The notes beneath the pieces were generated by a model. It saw only the letters and a program-made list of their open reading frames with translations, made no database searches and had not been told where the DNA came from. A program made the translations under genes and the position numbers. A stretch of 64,000 bases of DNA from Falsiroseomonas algicola (GTDB lineage Bacteria > Pseudomonadota > Alphaproteobacteria > Acetobacterales > Acetobacteraceae). Positions 16,541 to 25,375 of the stretch are shown one piece after another. How positions within the stretch are numbered: position 1 is the stretch's first letter; the number at the start of each line of letters is the position of its first letter. The DNA is taken from positions 496,001 through 560,000 of the forward strand of contig NZ_JAAIKB010000001.1 of NCBI RefSeq assembly GCF_011040385.1. Direction: 5' to 3'.

Positions 16541-17830
16541 TTGGCCACCCTCTTGCAACAGCTCCGATCCACGAAGGTGCTTGAGGCTGCCGCGCGTCAC
16601 GTGTGTGGAAAATCGCGCAATTCACGCTCAAGCGCTATCCGCACTGAGACGCAAAATTTCGAGGCAAGACTTCCAACGAACGTCCGGCGCCTGCAAGAGG
16701 AGCTACGCTCGGCCGAGTTTCGGTTCGGACAACAGATAGCCGTTAAGATTCCGCGGCCCGGCAAATCCGATCGACTAATTTTGGTTGCACCGCTCCGCGA
16801 CCGCATCATCCATCGCGCGATCCTAATCGTCCTGCAGGGCAGGCCCGATATGGGAATTCCTGGCGTGCCACTCGTGCAGAAAGCACTAGAGTTTCCCTTT
16901 AGCGTAGGCGGTATCGAGGGAATCGACAAAGGCATCGCCTTAGTGGCAGAGAGTCTGCGAGCCGGCGCAACATACTACGCAAACGCGGATATAAAAGATT
17001 TTTTCCCCCACATTCCAAGGCGCCGTGTTCTTGACAGCCTTCTGAGCGCGACCAAGGACGATCAACTGGTCGAACTCATTGATACAGCACTTGCAATACA
17101 CATCAAAAATGCCAACGATCTTACTAAGGAGGACCTTGTGCGGCTACCTGGAGACAGCGCGGGTGTGCCGCAGGGATCCGCGTTAAGCATGTTGTTTGGA
17201 AACCTTGCACTACAGGACTTTGACCGCCTAATGCAAGGTCGCGGTATTCGCTGCGTTCGCTATGTCGACGATTTTATATTACTCGGCGCTAGCGAGACTA
17301 AGGTAAAGGCGGCATTTAAATCGGCTCGGACTTCTCTCACTGCCATGGGCCTGACGACCTATGAGCCGGGCGACGGCTCCGGAAAGGCAAGCGCTGGCAA
17401 AACCGCGATGGGATTCACTTTTTTAGGTTGCCAGATAAACGGCTCTCTAATTGCTCCAGGGTCTGCTGCGCGGGCCGCGCTTCTTGCTGACGTTGATGAC
17501 TTGTTGAAGGAGGGATGCAGAAATATTTCCAAGACTTTGCGGAGCAGCGGTGCGCGCGAGCGCATTAGCGGCGCCACGGAAGCGCTCCAAAAAGTGTCGC
17601 GAACTGTAAAAGGATGGGGTGAAGCGTTCGCTTTTTGCAATTCGGATATCATCAGACAGCATCTAGACAGCGAGATAGACGAACGCATCGACCGATTTCA
17701 ACGCTGGGTGACGCAAAAATCAAACGGCCTGGATGTTGATCAGCGCATGCGCGCTTTAGGCGTAACCAGGCTAAAAGACCTGAAACAGAAGCAGCTAACT
17801 TTGTCAGATCGAGCCCTCACACGTTCATAA
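16541..17830 (+). CDS. Reverse transcriptase (RNA-directed DNA polymerase), group II-like, class uncertain
   Basis: A 429-residue reverse transcriptase. In order: AVKIPRPGKSDRLILVAPLRDRIIHRAI at 67-94 (motifs 1-2, given here only by its edges), ADIKDFFPHI at 149-158 with catalytic D150, GVPQGSALS at 208-216 (motif 4), YVDD at 241-244, and FLGCQI at 295-300. A thumb-like VKGWGEAFAFCN follows at 356-367. There is no endonuclease or maturase domain. Motif 4 is QGxxxS, not the GxxxSQ form of diversity-generating retroelements, and no NAxxH retron motif is seen. The start is a TTG with GAGGTG four bases upstream, because TGA at 16535 closes the frame. Its base composition is clearly lower in GC than its neighbours, indicating transfer. 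Confidence 0.85.
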   Translation: MATLLQQLRSTKVLEAAARHVCGKSRNSRSSAIRTETQNFEARLPTNVRRLQEELRSAEFRFGQQIAVKIPRPGKSDRLILVAPLRDRIIHRAILIVLQGRPDMGIPGVPLVQKALEFPFSVGGIEGIDKGIALVAESLRAGATYYANADIKDFFPHIPRRRVLDSLLSATKDDQLVELIDTALAIHIKNANDLTKEDLVRLPGDSAGVPQGSALSMLFGNLALQDFDRLMQGRGIRCVRYVDDFILLGASETKVKAAFKSARTSLTAMGLTTYEPGDGSGKASAGKTAMGFTFLGCQINGSLIAPGSAARAALLADVDDLLKEGCRNISKTLRSSGARERISGATEALQKVSRTVKGWGEAFAFCNSDIIRQHLDSEIDERIDRFQRWVTQKSNGLDVDQRMRALGVTRLKDLKQKQLTLSDRALTRS

Positions 17831-17977
17831 TTCCGGTTACCGCGTCGGCGCGCATACCACTGAACTGTATTCGCGAGGCGACTAGCCAAAAACCAGCCCG
17901 TCAAATGATACGCAAAGCCATGCCAGTTTGAATAGCCGGTTGATTGCCATACAGTGCTCCGATGGCGCGTGCGCACC

Positions 17978-19117
17978 TTACCCCCTCCCCATCCCCACCA
18001 CCCCCATCTCCCCCATCGTCTCCGCCAGCGCCTCCAGCGCCCGCCCGATATCCGCCTCCGTCACCACCCCGATGCAGGCGATCCGGAAGGTGTTCGCCGC
18101 CGCGAGCCGCCCCGGGAAGATGATGAAGCCGCGCCGCTTCATCCCCTCATACAGCGCCTTGAAGGAGTATCCGGGGTCCAGCGGCTCATGGAAGGTCGCG
18201 ACGATCGGCGACGCGACGGCGTCTTCCAGCAGCGTCCGAAACCCCATCTGGCGCATGCCATCCACGAGGCGGCGCCAGCTGCGGTGGTAGCGGGCGTGGC
18301 GGCCCTCGATGCCGCCTTCCTCCTCGTGCTCGCGTAGCGCCTCGGCGAAGGCCAGCAGCAGGTGCGTCGCCGGCGTGAAGCGGAACATCCCTGTGCGGTC
18401 GAGGTGCTGGTTCTGGTCCCAGAGGTCGAGCGTCAGGCTATGGGCGTTGCCCTTCGCCTCCTCCAGCGCCGACTTCTTCGCCACGATCCAGGCGAGCCCC
18501 GGCGGCGCCTGCAGCCCCTTGTTGGCGGAACAGATCACGGCATCGAAGGACAGCGTCCGCGCATCCAGGCGGAAGGCGCCGAAGCTCGCCACCGCGTCGA
18601 TCAGCAGGCCCTTGCCCAGGCGCCGGCAGACCGCGGCGATGGGCTCGATCGGGTTCAGGATGCCGGTGGAGGTCTCGCAGTGGACGAGCATCACATGCGT
18701 GATGCCGGGGTCGGCGGCGATCGCGGCCTCGAACTGCTCGGGCGTCGGCGGCGTGTAGGGGGCGGTGCGGAAGCTGGTGTAGGGGGTGCGGATGCGGCGC
18801 GCGATCTCCACCAGGCGGTCGCCATAGACGCCGTTGGTGTGGATGAGCAGCTTGCCATTGGCGGGGACGAAGGTGCCGATCACGGCCTCCGTCCCCGAGG
18901 TTCCGCTGCCCACCAGCGGAATCGCCGTGTGCGTGCCCTGCGCGTTGCAAAGGCCGAGCAGGTATCGCCGCGACCAGGCGATGGTCTCCTGCATCGCGGG
19001 CTCGCCGGAGGCGAGGTCCCGCAGCATGGCGCGCTTCACGCGGGCGGAGAGGGTGACGGGACCGGGGGTGAGCAGCAGGGGCTCGTCCTCGATCCGCACC
19101 GACTCGACATGGTCCAT
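17978..19117 (-). CDS. phnW: 2-aminoethylphosphonate--pyruvate transaminase-like class V aminotransferase
   Basis: A 379-residue PLP enzyme. LLTPGPVTLSARVKRAML opens the fold, GSGTSGTEAV is the phosphate-binding loop near 71-79, and the Schiff-base lysine is K200 in SANKGLQAPPG. HCETSTGILNPIEPI, SLDLWDQ-like and RFTPATH blocks match PhnW more closely than serine-glyoxylate aminotransferases. PhnW converts 2-aminoethylphosphonate and pyruvate to phosphonoacetaldehyde and alanine. The start at 19117 has GGAGGAG about seven bases upstream. No phosphonoacetaldehyde hydrolase (phnX) or phosphonate transporter is nearby, so the physiological amine could differ. It is last in a leftward run and convergent with the reverse transcriptase. 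Confidence 0.78.
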   Translation of the reverse strand: MDHVESVRIEDEPLLLTPGPVTLSARVKRAMLRDLASGEPAMQETIAWSRRYLLGLCNAQGTHTAIPLVGSGTSGTEAVIGTFVPANGKLLIHTNGVYGDRLVEIARRIRTPYTSFRTAPYTPPTPEQFEAAIAADPGITHVMLVHCETSTGILNPIEPIAAVCRRLGKGLLIDAVASFGAFRLDARTLSFDAVICSANKGLQAPPGLAWIVAKKSALEEAKGNAHSLTLDLWDQNQHLDRTGMFRFTPATHLLLAFAEALREHEEEGGIEGRHARYHRSWRRLVDGMRQMGFRTLLEDAVASPIVATFHEPLDPGYSFKALYEGMKRRGFIIFPGRLAAANTFRIACIGVVTEADIGRALEALAETMGEMGVVGMGRG

Positions 19118-19166
19118 CGCGCAACTCCTCCGCCGCCCGGGGCATCGTGGCGGCGGAGGGTGCGGG

Positions 19167-20504
19167 CTACAAGCGCAGCGCCGCCAGGTCGATCGCGCTG
19201 CCCATCGCGACATAGCCCGCGCGATTCGGGTGCAGCTTGTCACCGGGGCCGCCCGTGGTGCTGTCGGGCACGAATTCGGGCCTGAGCTGGCCCGTCGCGC
19301 TGTCCAGCGTCGCGCCGTCGAAATCGGCCACCGCGTCGAAGACGCCGCCGTTCCGGATGAAGTCGTTGAGCGCGCGGCGCTTCTGGTCCTGCTCCGCGAA
19401 GCCATGCGCGGCGCTGGTGCTGCCGAGCGCGGTGGTGACGGTCGCGCCGATCACGCGGATGCCCGGCAGCTTCTCCCGCAGGGTCGCGACGCCGCGGCGC
19501 ATGCCGGCGATCACCGCCTCGGCCGTCGCGTTGCCGTTGCGGGAGAAGTCGTTGGTGCCCTCCAGCCAGATGAGGTGCGTGACGCCCGAGAGGGTGATCA
19601 CGTCGCGTTCCAGCCGCGCCAGCGCCGAGGGCCCGCCCGGGAAGGGCGTGGCGGGCGTGTATTCCGGCGGCCCCACCACCTGGTTGCCGCCGATGCCCGC
19701 ATTCACCACGGCGACGCGGTTGGGCTGGGCGCCGTGCAGGCGGCGCTGGAGCACATCGGGCCAGCGGTCATCGCCATTCATGGTGCTGGCGGTGCCATCG
19801 GTGATGCTGTCGCCGAAGCAGACGATCACGGGCGTCGCCGCCGGCATCATCATGTCCACGGCATCGAGGAAGAACCAGGAGGCGGTCGGATGCGGGAAGG
19901 CGGCGTCCGTCTCCTCCGCCCCGCGCGCGCCGGCGCCGGGCGCCGTGGCGTAGGAGGTCTGGAGCGCCTTGGCGTGCCAGGTCATCGGCCCGCTGCTGCC
20001 GGCCACGTGGAAGGAGACAGCGAGCTTGCGCCCCGCCAGCAGGGGCGAGGCCGGATCGGCGGCGAAGGGCAGCGCCACGGCGTCGCTCCAGGCATCGCGG
20101 CCGGGGGCGATGGTGATGCTGCCTTGCCCGCCGAAGCGGACGGGCTGGCTGGTGCCGGGCATCACGGTGGCGCCGCCATGCTGCAGGCCCACGAAGACGC
20201 CATCCAGGGTCAGCGGCCTGGTGCCGAGCGCGTTGGAGAAGCGGAAGCGCGCCTGCGGGCCCCAGACCGTGGGCCGGACGATCATGCGCAACGACTGGTC
20301 GCGCGCGCCCTCGGCCGGGGTCGGGAAGGCGAAGGACTGGTTGGGCTGGGCCGAGGGATTGCCCACGGGATAGGGCCCCTGGACGGAGGCCGCCCAGCTG
20401 GTGGCCCAGCGTCCCGGCGCGGCGGTCTGTGCCAGGGCTGGCGTGGCCGCGGCGGCGGCCATCAGCGCGCCCACCGCGCGGCGCGGCATGCGGAACTCGG
20501 ACAT
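19167..20504 (-). CDS. Secreted SGNH/GDSL-family hydrolase
   Basis: A 445-residue exported esterase-type protein. A signal peptide is visible in residues 1-26 (MPRRAVGALMAAAAATPALAQ). The SGNH blocks occur in the second half: FGDSITDGT (nucleophile Ser), GIGGN, EGTNDFSR and DKLHPNRAGY (catalytic Asp and His). About 220 residues precede the catalytic domain and resemble the N-terminal part of GDSL proteins acting on acylated sugars. ATG 20504 is preceded by GGAGGA. It lies between phnW and a flavin monooxygenase gene. The substrate is not predictable; a periplasmic esterase is the safe call. Confidence 0.87.
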   Translation of the reverse strand: MSEFRMPRRAVGALMAAAAATPALAQTAAPGRWATSWAASVQGPYPVGNPSAQPNQSFAFPTPAEGARDQSLRMIVRPTVWGPQARFRFSNALGTRPLTLDGVFVGLQHGGATVMPGTSQPVRFGGQGSITIAPGRDAWSDAVALPFAADPASPLLAGRKLAVSFHVAGSSGPMTWHAKALQTSYATAPGAGARGAEETDAAFPHPTASWFFLDAVDMMMPAATPVIVCFGDSITDGTASTMNGDDRWPDVLQRRLHGAQPNRVAVVNAGIGGNQVVGPPEYTPATPFPGGPSALARLERDVITLSGVTHLIWLEGTNDFSRNGNATAEAVIAGMRRGVATLREKLPGIRVIGATVTTALGSTSAAHGFAEQDQKRRALNDFIRNGGVFDAVADFDGATLDSATGQLRPEFVPDSTTGGPGDKLHPNRAGYVAMGSAIDLAALRL

Positions 20505-20517
20505 GGTGCTTCCTCCA

Positions 20518-20544
20518 TCGCCGCCGGGTTGGCCCCGGCGGCGA
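20518..20544. other. Perfect 11-bp hairpin upstream of the SGNH hydrolase gene
   Basis: TCGCCGCCGGG and CCCGGCGGCGA pair perfectly around a five-base loop. The hairpin lies in the 58-bp gap between the flavin monooxygenase stop and the SGNH start, close to the GGAGGA ribosome-binding site. It could protect the transcript end or attenuate the last two genes of the run. Confidence 0.5.
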
Positions 20545-20562
20545 GGGGAAGGCTGGCACGCA

Positions 20563-21573
20563 TCACGCCGCCAGGGAATGCGGCACGTCGCGGGCGACCT
20601 CCGCCAGGATGGCGAAGGAACGGAGCCGCGCCTGGTGGTCATGGATCTGCGCGGTCACCATCAGCTCATCCGCGCCGGTGCGGGCGATGAAGTCGGCCAG
20701 GCCGCGCTTCACGGTTTCCGGCCCGCCGACGATGGAGCAGGAGAGCGAATGCGACAGCATGGCCTGGGCCTGCGGGTCCAGGATCATGTCCGCGCGCGGC
20801 GGCGGCAGCTTGCCCGGCGTGCCGCGGCGGAGGTTGAGGAAGGCCTGCTGAAGCGAGGTGAAGAGCAGTCGGGCCTCTGCATCCGTCCCCGCGGCGAAGA
20901 CGTTCACGCCGAGCATGACATGCGGCTTCGCGAGGCGCTCCGAGGGCCGGAAGCGCTCCCGGTAGATCGCGACGGCATCCATCATCTGCGCCGGCGCGAA
21001 GTGGGAAGCGAAGGCGTAGGGAAGGCCGAGCATGGCGGCGAGCTGCGCGCCATAGGTGGAGGAGCCGAGGATCCAGGCCTCCACGCTCTCCCCCGCACCC
21101 GGCACCGCGACCAGGCGCTGGCCGGGCTCGGCCGGCTTGAAGTAGTTCAGCAATTCGACGACGTCGCGTGGGAAGTCCTCGACATCGCCATCGAGGTTGC
21201 GGCGCAGCGCCCGCGCCGCCAGCTGGTCCGACCCCGGCGCGCGGCCGAGGCCGAGATCGATCCGGCCGGGGTGCAGCGCGGCGAGCGTGCCGAACTGCTC
21301 CGCCACCATCAGCGGCGCATGGTTCGGCAGCATGATGCCGCCGGCGCCGATGCGGATGGTCCGCGTCGCGGCGCCGACATGGGCCAGCGCCACGGCCGTC
21401 GCCGCGCTCGCGATGCCGACCATGTTGTGGTGCTCCGCCATCCAGTAGCGGGTGTAGCCGAGGCGCTCCGCCTGCTGGGCCAGCGAGGCCGAGTTGCGCA
21501 GCGCGTCGCCGGCGTTGCTGCCTTCGGGAATGGGGGAGAGGTCGAGGACGGAGAGCTTTGCCATGGCCGCCAT
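20563..21573 (-). CDS. LLM-class flavin-dependent oxidoreductase (bacterial luciferase-like)
   Basis: A 336-residue monooxygenase of the MsnO8/YhbW group. [13 protein letters not shown] at the N-terminus, [24 protein letters not shown] and [11 protein letters not shown] are the ordered family blocks for FMN binding. Such enzymes hydroxylate or cleave small molecules with reduced FMN supplied by a separate reductase. The start is placed at ATG 21573, 11 bases after the PuuE stop; a second ATG at 21564 is equally possible. It sits between the allantoinase and SGNH genes, so a role in nitrogen-compound breakdown is possible but unproven. Confidence 0.87.
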   Translation of the reverse strand: MAAMAKLSVLDLSPIPEGSNAGDALRNSASLAQQAERLGYTRYWMAEHHNMVGIASAATAVALAHVGAATRTIRIGAGGIMLPNHAPLMVAEQFGTLAALHPGRIDLGLGRAPGSDQLAARALRRNLDGDVEDFPRDVVELLNYFKPAEPGQRLVAVPGAGESVEAWILGSSTYGAQLAAMLGLPYAFASHFAPAQMMDAVAIYRERFRPSERLAKPHVMLGVNVFAAGTDAEARLLFTSLQQAFLNLRRGTPGKLPPPRADMILDPQAQAMLSHSLSCSIVGGPETVKRGLADFIARTGADELMVTAQIHDHQARLRSFAILAEVARDVPHSLAA

Positions 21574-21584
21574 ATGGTGCCTGG

Positions 21585-22487
21585 TCAGGCCTCGGGGAAG
21601 CGGGAGAGCCAGTGGCGGGCGATGCTGTCGCGCCGCGCGAACCAGGCGCCGCCCTTGTCGCGCATATGGCGCAGCAGCCGGTCCAGCCCGGCGATGCGGC
21701 CGGCGCGGCCTATCATGCGGAGGTGCAGGCCGATGGAGAGCATGCGGGGATGGTCCGCGCCCTCGGCCCAAAGCGCGTCATAGGCATCGACGCAATACTC
21801 CGTGAAATGCGCGGCAGTGGTGAAGCGCTGGCTGCCCTGGTGGAAATGCATGTCGTTGGTGTCGAAGCTGTAGGGCAGCACCAGGTGCCGCGTGGCGCCG
21901 ACGCGCGTGAAGAAGGGCAGGTCGTCGCTGTAGGCGTCGCTGTCGTAGAGGAAGCCGCCGTGTTCCAGGAGCAGGCGGCGGGTGTTGGCGGAGGGCGCGG
22001 ACCTTGTGTGCCAGCCGATCGGCGCGGTGCCGCAGGCGTCCCGGATGGCGGCGACGGCGCGGGCGATGGTGGCCCTTTCATGCGCCTCCTCCATTCCCGC
22101 ATGGCGTTCCCAGCGCCAGCCATGGCAGGCCACCTCATGCCCCCGCGCCACCGCATCCTGCGCCAGCCAGGGCGAACGCTGGATGGCACGGCCGCAGGCG
22201 TTCAGCGTGGAGGGCGCGCCATGCGCGTCCAGCACCCGCATGATTCGGTGGTAGCCGACGCGGGTGCCGTATTCGAAATGCGTGTCGCGGCAGGGATCGG
22301 GGCCGCCCTTCACCTCATCCGTCACCTCATAGACCGCCTCGTTCCGCTCATCGCCATCGATGATGGAAAGCTCCGCCCCTTCCTCGACATTGACGACGAA
22401 GGAGACGGCGACGCGCGCGCCGCCCGGCCAGCGCGGGTCCGGCGGGTTGGCGCCATAGCCGAGGAAGTCGCGGGTGTCGGTGGTCAA
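21585..22487 (-). CDS. puuE: Allantoinase of the polysaccharide-deacetylase family (PuuE)
   Basis: A 300-residue NodB-fold protein. The N-terminus [20 protein letters not shown] followed by [14 protein letters not shown] is the PuuE signature; [10 protein letters not shown] and [14 protein letters not shown] are later conserved blocks, and the usual metal-binding deacetylase residues are altered as in PuuE. It opens the allantoin ring to allantoate. The partners for earlier steps (PuuD and hydroxyisourate hydrolase) are at 42582-44118 and a candidate allantoate hydrolase is at 48627, so the pathway is split over about 27 kb. It lies in a leftward run between a gamma-glutamyltransferase-like gene and a flavin monooxygenase. 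Confidence 0.88.
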   Translation of the reverse strand: MTTDTRDFLGYGANPPDPRWPGGARVAVSFVVNVEEGAELSIIDGDERNEAVYEVTDEVKGGPDPCRDTHFEYGTRVGYHRIMRVLDAHGAPSTLNACGRAIQRSPWLAQDAVARGHEVACHGWRWERHAGMEEAHERATIARAVAAIRDACGTAPIGWHTRSAPSANTRRLLLEHGGFLYDSDAYSDDLPFFTRVGATRHLVLPYSFDTNDMHFHQGSQRFTTAAHFTEYCVDAYDALWAEGADHPRMLSIGLHLRMIGRAGRIAGLDRLLRHMRDKGGAWFARRDSIARHWLSRFPEA

Positions 22488-22520
22488 GGGCGGGGCTCCG
22501 GCGAGTCGGGAGCGGGTATC

Positions 22521-24224
22521 CTATATCGCCATCGCATAGGCCGGGCGGCGGGGATCGGCGGCGGCGGCGATCAGCCCGCTGGCGGGCTCGGTGCGGATCA
22601 CCTCCACGCAGCCGGCCAGCGCGGTCCATTCGGGCCAGTCGGCGATGACATGGCCGCGCGCGGCCAGGGCCTCCCGTGTCTCCGCCGGAATGCGCGCTTC
22701 CAGCGAGACGCGGCCCGGGAAGTAGTCATGCGGCGAGGAGGAGGAGGGGAAGGCATAGGTCGCGATGCGCGGCGCCTCCACCGCGGCCTGCGGCTCCATG
22801 CCGAAATGCAGGATGTTCAGCAGGACCTGGAGCATGGCCTGGGGCTGCACGTCATTGCCCGGGGAGCCGAAGGGCATGATGCCGCCATCCGCGAGTTCCA
22901 CCATCGCCGGATTGGGCGTCAGCCGCGGCCGCTTGCCGGGCGCGTAGCCCGCGGGGTGCGTCGGATCGGGCCGGTTCTGCGAGCCGCGCCCCGAGACCAT
23001 CAGCCCCGTCCCCGGCACCAGCGGCCCGGTCCAGGACCCGTCCGACGGCGTGGCGGAGACCGCATTGCCCCAGCGATCCACGACGCAGACATAGGAGGTG
23101 CCGGCCTCGACCGGCGGCTCCTCCTCCGCCGAGACCGGCGGGTTGGCGTTCTCGCCCAGGCCGATCAGCCGCTCCGGCATCCCCGGATGGGCGCGGGCGG
23201 GATCGATGGCGGCGGCGCGGCGCGCGATGTGCGCCGCCGACAGCATCTCCGCGATCGGCACATCGACGAAGTTCGGGTCGCCCACATGGTATTCGCGATC
23301 GGCGAAGGCGCCCTTCAGCGCCTCCGCGATCACATGCAGGTACTCCGGCGAGTTGTGGGCCAGGCCATCGAGGCCGTGCCGCTCCGCGATCAGCAGCGAT
23401 TCCAGCAGCGCCGGGCCCTGGCACCAGGGGCCGCAGCCCAGCACGCGGTGGCCGCGCCAATCGACGGCGAGCGCGGGCTCGATGGGCGAGCGGTAGGCGG
23501 CCATGTCCGCCATGGTCAGGTAGCCGCCCTCCCGCGCCTGGAAGGCCGTGATCTCCCGCGCCAGATCGCCCTGGTAGAAGGCGGCGCGGGCGGCTTCCAG
23601 CCCGGCCTCCCGCCCCCGCCCCGCGGCGGCCTTCTCCTCATCCATCATGTAGGCCAGCGACCGCGCCAGGTCCGCCTGCACGAATTTCTCGCCGACGCGC
23701 GGCGCGCGGCCGCCGGGGTGGAAGATCGCGGCGTTGTAGTCCCAGCGCGCATAATCCGCCTGGCGCTTGGACAGGCTGTTGTGCAGCAGCCCATAGACCG
23801 CGAAGCCCTCCGCGGCGAAGCGCCAGGCGAAGCCCGCGATGTCGCTGAAGCTCATCGTCCCATGCCGCCGCAGCGCCGTGATCCAGGCATCGGGTGCGGC
23901 CGGCACCACCGTCCGCAACACGCCGGGCGGCATCTTCCCCCCATGCTTTTCCCGGAACAGGTCGGGCGGGATGGAAGCCGGCCAGGGGCCGAGCCCGACG
24001 ATCGTCTCCACCCGCCCATCCGCCATGCGGATCATGATCGGCGCCACCCCCGCGACGCTCACGATATCCGGCTGCAGCACGCCGAGCGCGAAGCCCGCCG
24101 CGCAGGCCGCATCCACCGCATTGCCGCCGCCCTCCAGCACCGAAAACGCCGCCGCGGTGGCGAGGTAGTGGCCCGCGGAGACGGCATGGCGCGTGCCCGC
24201 GATGGTCGGCCTGGTCAATGGCAT
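22521..24224 (-). CDS. ggt: Gamma-glutamyltransferase family protein
   Basis: A 567-residue Ntn-hydrolase proenzyme. The presumed autocleavage nucleophile is T376 in EAGTSYVCVVDRWGN, which would begin the small subunit; GGNAVDAACAAGFALGV and the late GSPGNDVQPQ block (in place of the common GSPGG) are also family features. No signal peptide is evident, unlike periplasmic GGT, so this is probably a cytosolic branch member acting on gamma-glutamyl amides or acyl compounds. It is translated between a Bug-type receptor and the allantoinase. The exact substrate is unknown. Confidence 0.85.
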   Translation of the reverse strand: MPLTRPTIAGTRHAVSAGHYLATAAAFSVLEGGGNAVDAACAAGFALGVLQPDIVSVAGVAPIMIRMADGRVETIVGLGPWPASIPPDLFREKHGGKMPPGVLRTVVPAAPDAWITALRRHGTMSFSDIAGFAWRFAAEGFAVYGLLHNSLSKRQADYARWDYNAAIFHPGGRAPRVGEKFVQADLARSLAYMMDEEKAAAGRGREAGLEAARAAFYQGDLAREITAFQAREGGYLTMADMAAYRSPIEPALAVDWRGHRVLGCGPWCQGPALLESLLIAERHGLDGLAHNSPEYLHVIAEALKGAFADREYHVGDPNFVDVPIAEMLSAAHIARRAAAIDPARAHPGMPERLIGLGENANPPVSAEEEPPVEAGTSYVCVVDRWGNAVSATPSDGSWTGPLVPGTGLMVSGRGSQNRPDPTHPAGYAPGKRPRLTPNPAMVELADGGIMPFGSPGNDVQPQAMLQVLLNILHFGMEPQAAVEAPRIATYAFPSSSSPHDYFPGRVSLEARIPAETREALAARGHVIADWPEWTALAGCVEVIRTEPASGLIAAAADPRRPAYAMAI

Positions 24225-24253
24225 CTCGACGTTTCCTTCAGTCAGCCCGGCTT

Positions 24254-25234
24254 TCAGTCAGCCCTGGCGCCGGAACGCTTCACCACATCCGTCCAGCGCG
24301 CGATCTCCACCGGCAGGAAGGCGGCGAAATCGGCGGCGGAGAGCGAGCGCGGCCGCATCCCCGCGGCCACCATCTGGTCGCGGAAGCGCGGGCTCTCCGT
24401 CACGCGCCGGATCGCCTCCGCCGCCGTCGCCACCACCTCCGGCGGCGTGCCGGCGGGCATGGCGAAGCCGAGCCATCCGCTGGCCTCATAGGCCGGATAG
24501 CCCACTTCGGCGAAGGTCGGCACATCCGGCAGCAGCGGGTCCCTGCCCTGCCCCGTCGTCGCCAGCGCGCGGATGGTGCCGGCGCGGATGCCCGGCAGCA
24601 GCGCGTTGATGGTGTTGAAGGTCGTCTCCACCTGGCCGCCGAGCAGATCCGTGATGGCCTGCGGGCTGCCGCGATAGGGCACATGCGTGATGTCCACCCC
24701 TGCCACCAGGCGGAACAACTCGCCCGCCATATGCGTGGAGGACCCGCTGCCGGCGGAAGCCCAGTTCAGCGCGCCGGGCCTCGCCCGCGCCGCCGCCACC
24801 ACATCCGCCACGCTGCGGAAGCGGCTATCCGCCCGCACCGCCAGCGCGCAATCATTGCTGGCGCCAAGCCCGAGCGGCGCGAAGCTGGTCAGCGGGTTGT
24901 AGGGCACGTCCGGGATGATCGCCGGCGCGATCGCCAGCGACGACGAATTCACCACCCCCATCGTGTAGCCATCGCGCGGCGCCTTCGCCAGCACATCGGT
25001 GCCGAGCGTCCCGCCCGCGCCGAAGCGGTTCTCCACCACCACCGGCTGGCCCCAGGCCTCCGACAGCGCCTGCGCCACGGCCCGGCCGAGGATGTCCATC
25101 CCCGCCCCCGCCGCGGCCGGGACGATCATGCGCACGGGGCGCGAGGGCCAGGCAGGCTGCGCGCGCACCGCACCCGGCAGCGCCAGTCCGAGCCCCGCCA
25201 GCATCGCCCCGCGCCGTGTCAGAAGCACCCGCAT
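24254..25234 (-). CDS. Tripartite tricarboxylate transporter receptor (Bug family)
   Basis: A 326-residue periplasmic receptor. TRRGAMLAGLGLALPGAVRAQ is a signal peptide ending near 26. WPSRPVRMIVPAAAGAGMDILGR and the PVVVENRFGAGGTLGTDVLAKA segment are hallmarks of Bug receptors, and HVPYRGSPQAITDLLGGQV follows in the second lobe. These bind carboxylates or amino acids and hand them to TctAB permeases, but neither permease subunit is in the window. It begins the leftward run down to phnW and is divergent from the YihY gene. Confidence 0.92.
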   Translation of the reverse strand: MRVLLTRRGAMLAGLGLALPGAVRAQPAWPSRPVRMIVPAAAGAGMDILGRAVAQALSEAWGQPVVVENRFGAGGTLGTDVLAKAPRDGYTMGVVNSSSLAIAPAIIPDVPYNPLTSFAPLGLGASNDCALAVRADSRFRSVADVVAAARARPGALNWASAGSGSSTHMAGELFRLVAGVDITHVPYRGSPQAITDLLGGQVETTFNTINALLPGIRAGTIRALATTGQGRDPLLPDVPTFAEVGYPAYEASGWLGFAMPAGTPPEVVATAAEAIRRVTESPRFRDQMVAAGMRPRSLSAADFAAFLPVEIARWTDVVKRSGARAD

Positions 25235-25301
25235 GCGCGCCCCCTCGCTCCGTGTCGCGAAAGCCTAGTCCCCCGTCGCCACCACGGACAATCACCGCAA
25301 C

Positions 25302-25320
25302 CGGCATCAGCGTGATGCCG
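25302..25320. promoter_or_regulatory. 8-bp inverted repeat in the Bug/yihY divergent gap
   Basis: CGGCATCA and TGATGCCG form a perfect inverted repeat with a three-base centre in the 141-bp divergent gap. It could be an operator or a small hairpin; no cognate regulator gene is adjacent. Confidence 0.3.
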
Positions 25321-25375
25321 CGGCACCAGCGCCCGCCTGCCGCGTTACCCGCGCGAACGGGAACGGGGCAGCCCC

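Noticed and set aside
16338-17830. A canonical retron (msr/msd plus RT)
   Set aside because: No NAxxH or VTG motif was seen in the protein and no flanking a1/a2 inverted repeats could be identified around the upstream block. A divergent retron is not fully excluded.
17740-17976. A 78-codon frame on the minus strand overlapping the end of the reverse transcriptase
   Set aside because: It overlaps the RT C-terminus antisense, has no ribosome-binding site and no recognisable motif.
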